Below, piece after piece: positions 55,179-62,947 of a DNA stretch of 64,000 nt. The notes under the pieces are model-generated. The model was not told where the DNA came from, searched no databases, and worked only from the letters and a program-made list of their open reading frames with translations. Position numbers and translations under genes: made by a program. Location of the stretch: positions 186,001 to 250,000 of the forward strand of contig NZ_PPXC01000002.1 in NCBI RefSeq assembly GCF_002909445.1, in the 5' to 3' direction. Every line of letters begins with the position of its first letter. The stretch's first letter is position 1. Origin of the DNA: Arthrobacter glacialis. Lineage in GTDB: Bacteria; Actinomycetota; Actinomycetes; Actinomycetales; Micrococcaceae.

Positions 55179-56898
55179 CAATAATGGAATTCACCACGAA
55201 CCGCGGAGAGCGCGGATACCGAAGGCTTCCCCTGTCTTCTTCGTGCCAGCTAGGGGCAGGTCAACGAGGGTGTCAGCGGCCGACCATTTCCGGCTCTGTC
55301 CGTTCTCGTCAGCGAGGAGACCTCCACGAACAGTTTCTCTTCAACTCTTCTACGTCCTTGCTGGCGCCTTCGCGCCAGGTGAGCATGTGGAATCCTTGTT
55401 CGGCCATGTGTTTGAACAGATCCGGTGACCAGCCGCAACGGTCAAAACCAGCCAGCACGCGCCTCTCATCCCCCACGACTTGAAGGAGTTCTGGCAAGAG
55501 TTTGCGCAGTTCACCGGCCAGTGACGCACCCGGTTCGGCCATGACTACAAAGACTGGGGATCCGTGGGCGTCAGTGACCCGTGTTTCCTCGCTCGCCGGA
55601 ACCGGGAACTTCAACAGTGTCGCGTTGAGCTTCCCGATCTTCTTGCAGCCCAGATAGGCACGCACATTCCCATCAACATAAAGAAGCGCGGCCAGGTTCT
55701 CCCCGCCCGAGCCAGTGGAGTTCAAGTGATGTTTGGCCAAGGCGGCGTTTAGTTCTTCGGCTTTACCTGTTTCGGAGAGTTGGCTAATCATGCGGTGAAT
55801 CGTTTTTACTTCCGGTGCCCGATCTATACCCAGCACCCTCCTCAGTTCCACAGGGTCGAAGCGGGTGGCGCCCTCGGCGCGGGCTTCCCCAGCCAATGCC
55901 CGCAGAACTGCATCGATCAGGACGGGTTCCAGCCCATAGAACCCGTTCGGGAGTGAACCATAAACTTTCTTCGCACAGGCCACCAGCTCTGAGGACTCCA
56001 GGTCAGGCAGGGCCAGAAACAATCCGGCATGATGAACATGGGCAGCAGGTGAAAACACCGATCCCGCGCACTCCAGGAGCACGGCCCGTGCTGCCGCACG
56101 CTCCCCGACTCGGGGAACCAGTGCCGGTAGGACCGGCTGTGTCAGCTGTTCAGTCCGGCGCGCTCTGCCCTGCAGGGGGAGTGTTGATGCTTCTTGGGTC
56201 CCTTGTTCGTCAGCGATTTCAGGGCGCGTTTGGACACTGAATTCCGAGACGCCGACCGCGGCGGCGATGGAACGCAATGAGTGTTGTTGCCCGCGCAGGG
56301 CAACGATCCGGTCGATAGTTGCGGTCAACAGCCCTGAGGAACTCGTGGGCCCCCTTTTCTCCGAGACCAGAGCGGCCACGGCGCCAACTTGGGCCAGTTG
56401 GCCCCACTTCTATATAGCGACCGGCGAAACCTTGAGAGCCTTCGAGATCTCTCCCGTCGAGTCCGTGTGCAGGCGCATCGATTTCACAGCTGCGCAGCGA
56501 CGGGCAGCAGCATCTCCGGTCTCCCAAACATCACAGAGCTGACCATGAATATAGACTTCCCCGCCCCGGTCGTCCTCGAGAAGGGACGCGGCCAAGCCCA
56601 CCGGAACCTCAGCAGGAACCATTGGCCTAGGAAGACGTGGCTCGGCAGTCATGACAGCCATCATTCCACCCTCCGCTGGGCTTCAAAACAGTAACTCTGT
56701 TTTTCGCATATTGGGCAAAATTAAGAGGGTTTCACCCCAAAAGCCCCCGAAAAATCAACGAACTCCCGAAACCGCCTCACCACCATGGCCGATCCCTAGA
56801 CCTTGAATCTGCGGATACAGGAGATGCCGGTCTCGTAGACTCACGGATCTGTAATAACCTGTACCCAATGTGTTGCGCAAAAACCGGGGGATACTATC

Positions 56899-58203
56899 TT
56901 GACCACAATGACTCGAACTGGCCGCATTCGAGAGGAACGGAATAGAGTAGATTTCTTGGTGCGGTTGGCTGGATTCCTTTTCATCCTTGGCCTCTTTGCA
57001 TCATCGCTTCTTGTACTGCGGGTGGGTGGAACGACAATTGGGGACTTGCTAATGATTTCCAGCGCGCTGGTCCTGTCGCTGTCGGCTAAGAAGCCAGAGA
57101 TGCCCGGTCCTTCGCACATTTTTCAGGTGTTGGTCGTGCTTATGATTGTCACCGGTGGAGGACTGGCGTCGATCGTTAGTCAAGATACTGCGGACAGCTT
57201 GATGGTTATGCTTCGTGTCATCTACGTGGTCGCCATTCTGCCCTGGCAGGCTAGAATCCTTTTGAACACGCCGAAACGGCTTGCCAATGGTCTTCTTTCG
57301 TTCGCATTAGGGGCTGCCGTATGCGGCCTAGGCGGAGTCCTGCAGGTCGTCGCGGGTGCAGACGTCATTCCGGGTGGGCAGGTCACAATCGCTGGTCGTT
57401 TCTCTGGCTTTACCGGACATGTCAGTGATACCGGGATTATCACCGCATTGGCCGTCATATTTGGCGTCGCCGCGCTGGGTGCCCGAAGCCGTGACTATGG
57501 CCGTTTTCTGCCCCTCTTTATCCTCACTGGCGGCATCGCAGGATTGATTCTTAGTGGGAGTGTAAGTGGAATGCTTGCAACCGGTCTGGGAACCTTAGTT
57601 ATTTTGGCCCTTCGTGGGGTTTCGGTTGGACGGATCTTTTTGGTGGCTGTCGCTGCCGGAGTAGGCCTCTATTGGGCGACGGGCACTATTGGTTCGACAG
57701 CTAACGCGCTGTCGCCCAGTGAGCGTGTCCTTCAAGTTCTAGGGATAACCGGTAGCGAAGAATCACTGAACACCACATCCTCGAGGTGGGAAACGGACTT
57801 ACTTGGCTGGCAGGGCTTCCTTCATGCGCCATTGACTGGCGTTGGACTAGATGCGCAATCGTCCATTGTGACGGAGACTTTGTCCGTACATAACTTCCTT
57901 CTGGCGGCTATGTACCAGGGTGGCGCGATATTTTCCCTTGGACTTGTGGTGGCTATTGTGACAGGTATCCGACAAGGTTGGAGGCATCGTTCGGATGATT
58001 CCATAAGTGTCGCCATACTCGCGATGACGGCCGCGACCCTGGTGTTCTCGATGACGGCTCCTAGTTTCTACAACCGGTATTTCTGGATTCCACTGGCTCT
58101 GCTGGCCGCTCATGTCGCAATAAAGCGGAGTGATCATCTACCCGGGGAGTCAGCTGAGTCTTTGACCATCGGTTCGAAACAATGGAAGTCAGCTTTGCGC
58201 TAG
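56899..58203 (+). CDS. Wzy-like O-antigen polymerase membrane protein, locus 2
   Basis: 434 residues with about ten hydrophobic helices. FTGHVSDTGIITALAVIFG, SGSVSGMLATGLGTL, and a large loop ending GVGLDAQSSI and TLSVHNFLLAAMYQGG are typical of the O-antigen ligase/polymerase superfamily (the HN motif of the external loop is visible). The TTG start is supported by GGGGGA (56885-56890). It lies isolated between two blocks of transposase debris. It probably polymerises locus-2 units, since that locus has no other polymerase. Confidence 0.85.
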   Translation: MTTMTRTGRIREERNRVDFLVRLAGFLFILGLFASSLLVLRVGGTTIGDLLMISSALVLSLSAKKPEMPGPSHIFQVLVVLMIVTGGGLASIVSQDTADSLMVMLRVIYVVAILPWQARILLNTPKRLANGLLSFALGAAVCGLGGVLQVVAGADVIPGGQVTIAGRFSGFTGHVSDTGIITALAVIFGVAALGARSRDYGRFLPLFILTGGIAGLILSGSVSGMLATGLGTLVILALRGVSVGRIFLVAVAAGVGLYWATGTIGSTANALSPSERVLQVLGITGSEESLNTTSSRWETDLLGWQGFLHAPLTGVGLDAQSSIVTETLSVHNFLLAAMYQGGAIFSLGLVVAIVTGIRQGWRHRSDDSISVAILAMTAATLVFSMTAPSFYNRYFWIPLALLAAHVAIKRSDHLPGESAESLTIGSKQWKSALR

Positions 58204-58550
58204 ATATCGCACTGCATAGTTGCGTCCCCTGCATCGGGCAGAGATGTGCGAGTAGTCATCGTGGCAATTTTTTGAACGGACGGCATCTTTATTTACGTTT
58301 TCACGTACCAGAGTGTCCGATGGTCGAAGTACCGAGCAAGACTGGCGTCCTTGCAAAGATGATGGTGGTTGTTTGGTGGACGGAAGTCGTCAATTGCGGC
58401 AGACGCGGGCAGACAGTGTCAATCGCTCACAGTTGTGAATCGTCGTATTAACTGTTGCAAGGTTGAACACAGACACGGAAAGGTGACCGGAAGCGACCCG
58501 GCAAGCAAAAGTATTGCAGCCTCAAAGGCAACAGCTACCGACTACGAAAG
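58204..58550. other. Gap of about 350 bases, no gene recognised
   Basis: Neither strand shows a convincing reading frame. No clear terminator follows the polymerase gene. The gap ends at the left inverted repeat of the IS3-family remnant. Confidence 0.35.
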
Positions 58551-58617
58551 GGGACTGCCCTGGCTTTGCTTGACTCCTGACTTGTGAGGATACGTTCCTT
58601 GCAGCAAGGATATTGAT

Positions 58618-58904
58618 ATGCCTAAGCCTTTCCCCGCCGAGTTCCGCCGCGACGAAAGTTGCCGTGGCTCGCAAGCATGAAGCACCTATCGCTCAGATCG
58701 CTAGGGACTTCGGGATCTTGAGAAGCGACGTTGCATAACTGGCTCAAGAAAGCCGATATCGAGGTCGGCAACCGCCCGGGTGTGAGCGCTGCTGAGGCGG
58801 CCGTGCTACGGGATGCGAAGAAACGCATCCGGCTACTGGAGCAGGAGAACGAGATCCTGCGTCGGGCCGCGGCGTTCTTCGCCCGTGAGCTGCCCCCAAA
58901 ATGA
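58618..58904 (+). pseudogene. IS3-family orfA remnant
   Basis: It starts MPKPFPAEFRRDE and then, in other frames, VARKHEAPIAQIARDFGI and HNWLKKADIEVGNRPG followed by a leucine-zipper-like KKRIRLLEQENEILRRAAA. At least two frameshifts and a stop break the HTH. Its stop overlaps the orfB start by 4 bases (ATGA). Confidence 0.75.
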
Positions 58905-59728
58905 GGTTCCCGCTGGTCCTTGATTAAGACGTGCGACGGGGTTCCCGTCGCGGTGGCCTGCCGGGTGCTCGGATTCTCCAAACAGGCGTTCTACGCATGG
59001 AAGGCGACTCCGGTGACGGACCGGGATTGGGCTGATGCGCATCTGATCAACGCCGCGCTAGATGTGCATCGAGACGACCCGGCGTTCGGCTACAGGTTCA
59101 TTGCAGACGAGCTGAAGGAGCAGGGCCTGGCCGCGGGTGAGAACCGGGTCCAGCGGCTGTGTTGCAGCCAGAGAATCTGGTCTGTGTTCGCCAAGAAACG
59201 CGGATTGACGCGCAAGGCCGGTCCGCCCGTTCATGACGACCTGGTCAAGCGGGACTTCACCGCAACGGCACCCAACCGGCTCTGGCTCACGGACATCACC
59301 GAGCACCGCACCGACGAGGGCAAGCTGTACCTGTGCGCGATCAAGGACGTCCATTCGAACCGGATCGAAAGGCTATTCGATCGACTCACGCATGAAGGCG
59401 TCCCTCGCCGTTGCCGCGCTGCGTAACGCAGTGTCGCTCAGGTCCTCACTAGGAACCGTGGTGGATTAGGACCCTGAAGACCAAAGGGCTGACCGGATCG
59501 ATGGGCCGGGTGGGCGCGTGCGCCGACAGCGCTGCCATGGAGTCATTTTTTGCGCTGCTGCAGAAGAATGTCCTGGACCGCAAACGATGGACCACACAGC
59601 AGGAGCTGCGGCTGGCGATCGTGACCTGGATCGAGAAAACCTACCACCGCAAACGCCGACAACGACGACTTGGCCGCCTAACCCCGATCGAGTTTGAGAG
59701 AATGACTACTGGCCTCAAAGCCGCCTAG
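58901..59728 (+). pseudogene. IS3-family orfB (DDE transposase) remnant
   Basis: MRFPLVLD is followed by a stop, then GVPVAVACRVLGFSKQAF, the HTH_21 region FGYRFIADELKEQG, and the first DDE aspartate in NRLWLTDITEHR. A frameshift near 59366 and a short deletion near 59460 remove the segment that should carry the second aspartate (HSDRGSQ). The end reads AAMESFFALLQKNVLDR and RRLGRLTPIEFE. It is not functional. Confidence 0.8.
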
Positions 59729-59775
59729 AAACACTAAACCCCGAGAGTCAACGAAACCCGGGGCAGTCCCGTCTG

Positions 59776-60735
59776 CCCTGCTCGATCTACTGGGACAACT
59801 CAAACTTACCGATGTCTCCGACCGGATCCGTACCGCAACCGAAACCTTGTTCAACAGCTCATCGAGGCCGAGGCCACGGTGTTCATTGGTGCCGGCCCCT
59901 TCGAACGTTCCGAGGCACGCACTACCTAGCGCAACGGCTCCCGAACCAGGACGTTGACGACCACAGCTGGGGACCTGAACCTGAAGATCCCCAAGCTGTG
60001 GAACGGGTCGTTCTTCCCGGCATTGCTTGAACGGCGCCGTCGCGTTGACCAGGCCCTCTACGCAGTCGTGATGAAGGCATACCTGCACGGGGTATCCACC
60101 CTCACGGTTGAGACCAAAGTCAAGGCACTCGGGGCCGATACCGGGATTTCCAAGTCCGAGGCCTCCCGGATCTGCGAGGACCTGGACCATGAAGTCGGCG
60201 CTTTCCCTGACCGTGATCTCTCCACCATGGACTACTAGTACGTGTTTCTCGATGCGACCTACGCAAGGCCAGGTTCGGGCACCAGGTGGTCTCTCAAGCG
60301 GTCGTGGGCGCTTTCGGGGCTGCTGCGGACAGGCGACGGGAAGTCCTGGACGTTGACGTTGGTGACAGTGAGAACGAAGGGTTCTGGACCGCGTTCCTGC
60401 GTTCCATGAAAACCCGTGGACTGGACGGGGTGAAGCTGGCGATCTCCGACGCCCACGCAGGCTTGAAGAAGGCCATCGCCACGGTCTTCCAGGGTGTTTC
60501 ATGGCAGCGCTGCCGGATGCATTTCATGCGAAACGTGCTCTCGATCGTGCCCAAAGGGTCCCAGGGCATGGTCGGCTCGATCATCCGCACTGCTTTCGCC
60601 CAACCCGACGAATGGGAAGCCGGGGACCGCCGCTACCTCTCCGAGGCCTCCATGACCGAACTCAAGACCATGAACACCACAACCACCGCCCCGGTAGAAG
60701 AAGGAATTTTGCTCCCAGAATTCACTGCAGCATAA
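59776..60735 (+). pseudogene. IS256-family (mutator-type) transposase remnant
   Basis: Reads LNLKIPKLWNGSFFPALLERR, AYLHGVSTLTVE, ISKSEASRICEDLD, then after a stop at 60236-60238 and a frameshift VFLDATY, REVLDVDVGDSENEGFW, ISDAHAGLKKAIATV, WQRCRMHFMRN. The text jumps at about 60608 from FAQPD straight to EWEAGDRRYLSEASM. This means an internal deletion removed the third catalytic Glu region. Fragments of the N-terminus before 59900 carry further stops. Confidence 0.75.
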
Positions 60736-60807
60736 TCAAAGCACTGACCCGCACGGTGTTGAGAAAAACTCCACCACTCCACGGGACGCAACCATGGGTA
60801 GCCGGCC

Positions 60808-60945
60808 ATGGCACAAGTCAACGCGGGAGTAGATACACACAAAGACACACATTATGTTGCCGTAATCAGTTTGAGCGAAGAACACCTCAAAGCGGTGCAG
60901 TTCCCGGCAACGAAAGCAGGTTATCAAGCGCTGACAGGGGTTCAT
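60808..60945 (+). pseudogene. IS110-family transposase, N-terminal fragment
   Basis: About 45 codons beginning MAQVNAGVDTHKDTHYVAV, the DEDD-type entry motif of IS110 transposases, up to ATKAGYQALTG. After that the sequence no longer matches and the gene is cut off. It lies 72 bases after the IS256 remnant. Confidence 0.65.
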
Positions 60946-61025
60946 TCGGTCGCATTCGCTCGGGCCGAACCGAAAATAGCCTGTCCCGACCACTTCCCTC
61001 TGACGAGGTGAAGTAACTAGGTATG

Positions 61026-61592
61026 TCAGCGCGCGCAGTCAATAAGTGCGCCGATCGCCGGAGTGATGTCGCGGCGCATCTGCTCATAGACTTCGTCTGA
61101 ACGGCGGTACGGATCCACCACGTCGTCGTCCTCCGGAGATGATCGGAACTGGCTGCGTGCACGCAGGGCGAGCGGAATCATGGCCTCCCATCTTTCAGCA
61201 GCTCCCATGCCCTGGGGTGTTTCAATCTGCGGCAGAATGCGGGCCAGTTCTCGAAGAGTGAAGGTCTTTTTTAGCAGTGCCGGGCGCATCTCGACAATGC
61301 GACTGCGATGGGCCCGGGTCAATGCGATGACCAAGTCCTGTTCGGCCAAGATGGCCGGGGTTAGTTGTCGAGCAGCAAAATTGTCGGTAGCCGCACCCAT
61401 GACTCGGATGAAACCCTCCACATGGGGCTCGATGGCGTGGCCAACAAGGGCCCCGGTGCCTGCACTGCTTACCTCAAATGCTCCTGGAGAGACCTGCTCG
61501 AGGCCATGCTGAAGAAGCCGCTCGGCCATGGGGGAGCGGCAGATATTGCCGGTGCACACCGTGAGGATTCTGAACGGGGGAGGAGTGGTCAT
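61026..61592 (-). CDS. Low-molecular-weight protein-tyrosine phosphatase (Wzb-like)
   Basis: 188 residues. The phosphate loop CTGNICRSP begins at Cys13 with Arg19, and the general-acid Asp160 lies in DVVDPYRRSDEVY. Proteins of this type dephosphorylate BY-kinases and so regulate capsule or EPS length. The only intact BY-kinase of the window is at 42.4-43.8 kb. The start ATG overlaps the VanZ-like stop by 4 bases (ATGA). It stands at the right edge of the IS debris, which probably separated it from locus 2. Confidence 0.93.
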   Translation of the reverse strand: MTTPPPFRILTVCTGNICRSPMAERLLQHGLEQVSPGAFEVSSAGTGALVGHAIEPHVEGFIRVMGAATDNFAARQLTPAILAEQDLVIALTRAHRSRIVEMRPALLKKTFTLRELARILPQIETPQGMGAAERWEAMIPLALRARSQFRSSPEDDDVVDPYRRSDEVYEQMRRDITPAIGALIDCAR

Positions 61593-62047
61593 GATCCGGA
61601 TTTTCCTTCTTGGGTCTCGACAGCCTCGACCAACGAACGCCGGTGGGCAAGGGTGTAGATCGCGGCGCCGACGCCGGCACCCAACGTATTTGCCAGTACA
61701 TCCAATACTGATGGGAATCTGGCCGCCAGAAACAGCGACTGCCCAAGTTCAATAGTGCACGATGTCACGAATCCGATGCCAAGGCCCAGCCAGGCTTTCT
61801 TGGTCCACACCGAAGCAATGATGCCCATGGGCACAAAGAGCAGGACATTGGCGGAAAACTCAATCTGCGCATAGTCAATGAATGCAGGCATGCCATGACG
61901 ATGGAGCCAATCAATGACTTGGTGGAGCACTCCAGCGGCTGGCTGATCCACAGGCGTGGGCCAAAAAACAATGAGTGACAGCGCCACCAAGTAGGCAGCC
62001 ATCAGGCTTACTGCAAGGCGGTGGAGGGCTTGGTGGGTGCTGGTCAC
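61589..62047 (-). CDS. VanZ-family membrane protein
   Basis: 152 residues with four to five hydrophobic helices. PMGIIASVWTKKAWLGLGIGF and ELGQSLFLAARFPSVLDVLANTLGAGVGA show the VanZ-like pattern with conserved acidic and Asp/Asn residues (SVLDVLANT). The family is named for a teicoplanin-resistance gene but its members are mostly of unknown function at the envelope. The start is GTG 62047. It is translationally coupled with the phosphatase gene, which suggests an envelope-polysaccharide role. Confidence 0.85.
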   Translation of the reverse strand: MTSTHQALHRLAVSLMAAYLVALSLIVFWPTPVDQPAAGVLHQVIDWLHRHGMPAFIDYAQIEFSANVLLFVPMGIIASVWTKKAWLGLGIGFVTSCTIELGQSLFLAARFPSVLDVLANTLGAGVGAAIYTLAHRRSLVEAVETQEGKSGS

Positions 62048-62056
62048 ATATAGACG

Positions 62057-62425
62057 TTACGCCACATTGACGTAGCTGGCCGTCAACTGGCCCGCAGTTT
62101 GGTTCCCGCACTTTCGCAATGCCGCAAGTTTTTTGGCTGCGGCAGCGTTGCAATCCATTTCGAGAACCCTGATGAGGTCGCTGGTCAGCTCTCCGAGCCG
62201 GGCTGCTCCCACCATCAAGCTAGAACTACGGAGACTCAGTGCTGCGTCCAAGGCGTCTTCCCTATGGCCAGCGGTGACAGCCTCGTGAATCCGCACAAAA
62301 CGTCCGGGCCACATGTCAACATAGCGGCACACAAAGTTACGGCACAGTGTGGTCTCGCCGTCGAGGGATTCCTCAAGGGAGTGCAGAGTGGCGCTACAGA
62401 CAAGTGGCAATGCGGTGACTGTCAT
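62057..62425 (-). CDS. Hpt-domain-like protein lacking the phosphorylatable His
   Basis: 122 residues, all helical. FVCRYVDMWPGRFVRIHEAV, then ALSLRSSSLMVGAARLGEL fits the Hpt four-helix bundle around the HxLKGSA-type site. The histidine itself is replaced (the site reads LSLRSSS). It may be a regulator that lost phosphotransfer activity, or a pseudo-Hpt binding protein. ATG 62425 is chosen with AGGAGG 12 bases upstream; TTG 62467 is the alternative. It is on the same strand as the histidine kinase, which lies upstream. Confidence 0.6.
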   Translation of the reverse strand: MTVTALPLVCSATLHSLEESLDGETTLCRNFVCRYVDMWPGRFVRIHEAVTAGHREDALDAALSLRSSSLMVGAARLGELTSDLIRVLEMDCNAAAAKKLAALRKCGNQTAGQLTASYVNVA

Positions 62426-62861
62426 CCTCTGTTCGTGCCTCCTGCCGTGTGTCGTGTTTGAGTCCAAGTGATCTTGATTTCCTCTTCAACACTATCGGCA
62501 GCTTGCAGGAATTCGATGGGTTTTTGCAGAAAATACTAGAACTTGACCAAACCTTATACAAAAGGACAGGGCTTGGTGCTCGAGCCGACCCTGAATGCGT
62601 CAGTTTGTGCCGTATTTTCGCGGAATCGTACTGATTTTGAGCTTGGCTTGAATTTCCTATTGGGCTGTGGGTGGATCGCGAATATTGTGCTTTTCTTGCG
62701 GCAATCTTCCGGATACAGGGTGCCATTTCTTGAGGTGCATCCTCCATAGTTGTTGTCAGCGGAAGCCTACTTGCTGGGAAGAATCGGCAGACCGTTCGGC
62801 CTGGCGCCGGCACGGGCCACCAGACAAGTCATGGCTCCGGATTGGCAAGTCCCCCTAGACA
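62426..62861. other. Gap of about 440 bases, no gene recognised
   Basis: It lies between the Hpt-like gene and the histidine-kinase terminator, with low GC in the part next to the Hpt-like gene. It probably holds the promoter of the Hpt-like/VanZ/phosphatase run. Short readings of about 60 codons on both strands have no motif or ribosome site that I can support. Confidence 0.35.
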
Positions 62862-62895
62862 GGTGGTGTGTTGACTCCCCCCTCAACACACCACC
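62862..62895. terminator. Hairpin downstream of the histidine kinase gene
   Basis: 13-base perfect arms (62862-62874 and 62883-62895) around an 8-base loop of Cs and Ts. It lies about 50 bases after the stop of the kinase gene and is a likely terminator for it. Confidence 0.6.
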
Positions 62896-62947
62896 ACCCC
62901 TTTATGCGTGAGGTCACAGCAGATGCGGTGGTCTGGAAATGGACAGG

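Larger units (their letters stand above)
53770..55212 (+). mobile_element. ISL3-family insertion sequence
   Basis: About 1.44 kb. Terminal inverted repeats at about 53771-53795 and 55187-55211 match at all but 2-3 of 25 bases, with an identical GTTCGTGGTGAATTC core. It holds one transposase gene on the plus strand and has inserted into another transposase gene on the minus strand. I see no clear direct target duplication at its edges. Confidence 0.8.
53324..56664 (-). pseudogene. Decayed transposase gene split by an ISL3-family insertion
   Basis: The 5' part (56664 down to 55212) encodes an N-terminal segment with VYIHGQLCDVWETGDAAARR, a helix-turn-helix region, then LYVDGNVRAYLGCKK, DAHGSPVFVVMAEPG and AGFDRCGWSPDLFKHMAEQ, characteristic of a widespread actinobacterial family annotated only as putative transposase. 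The 3' part (53769 down to 53324) continues with RFGELNPGQQVLDTET, then after a stop AIAELCNQLNST and TGLILHYASK. Lesions seen: an in-frame TAG at 56410-56412, a frameshift near 55340, the insertion at about 53770-55212, a stop near 53430, and an 8-bp repeat expansion at 53354-53393. It cannot be functional. Confidence 0.75.
58551..59770 (+). mobile_element. IS3-family insertion sequence, inactive
   Basis: Terminal inverted repeats near 58551-58577 and 59744-59770 share GGGACTGCCC followed by similar GG-TTT--TTGACTC sequence. Inside are an orfA and an orfB in the usual IS3 order, both broken. Length about 1.22 kb. No obvious 3-4 base target duplication. Confidence 0.8.

Noticed and set aside
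55309-56379. A 356-codon minus-strand frame as an intact transposase gene
   Set aside because: It begins downstream of an in-frame TAG (56410-56412) that separates it from its N-terminal part, and ends at a frameshift. It is a piece of the interrupted pseudogene.
61589-62047. Teicoplanin-resistance determinant VanZ
   Set aside because: Only the broad family matches; no other van gene is present and the gene is coupled to an EPS-type phosphatase.
62449-62749. Short plus-strand genes (about 60-70 codons)
   Set aside because: No ribosome site, no motif, and they overlap each other in different frames; left as part of a non-coding gap.
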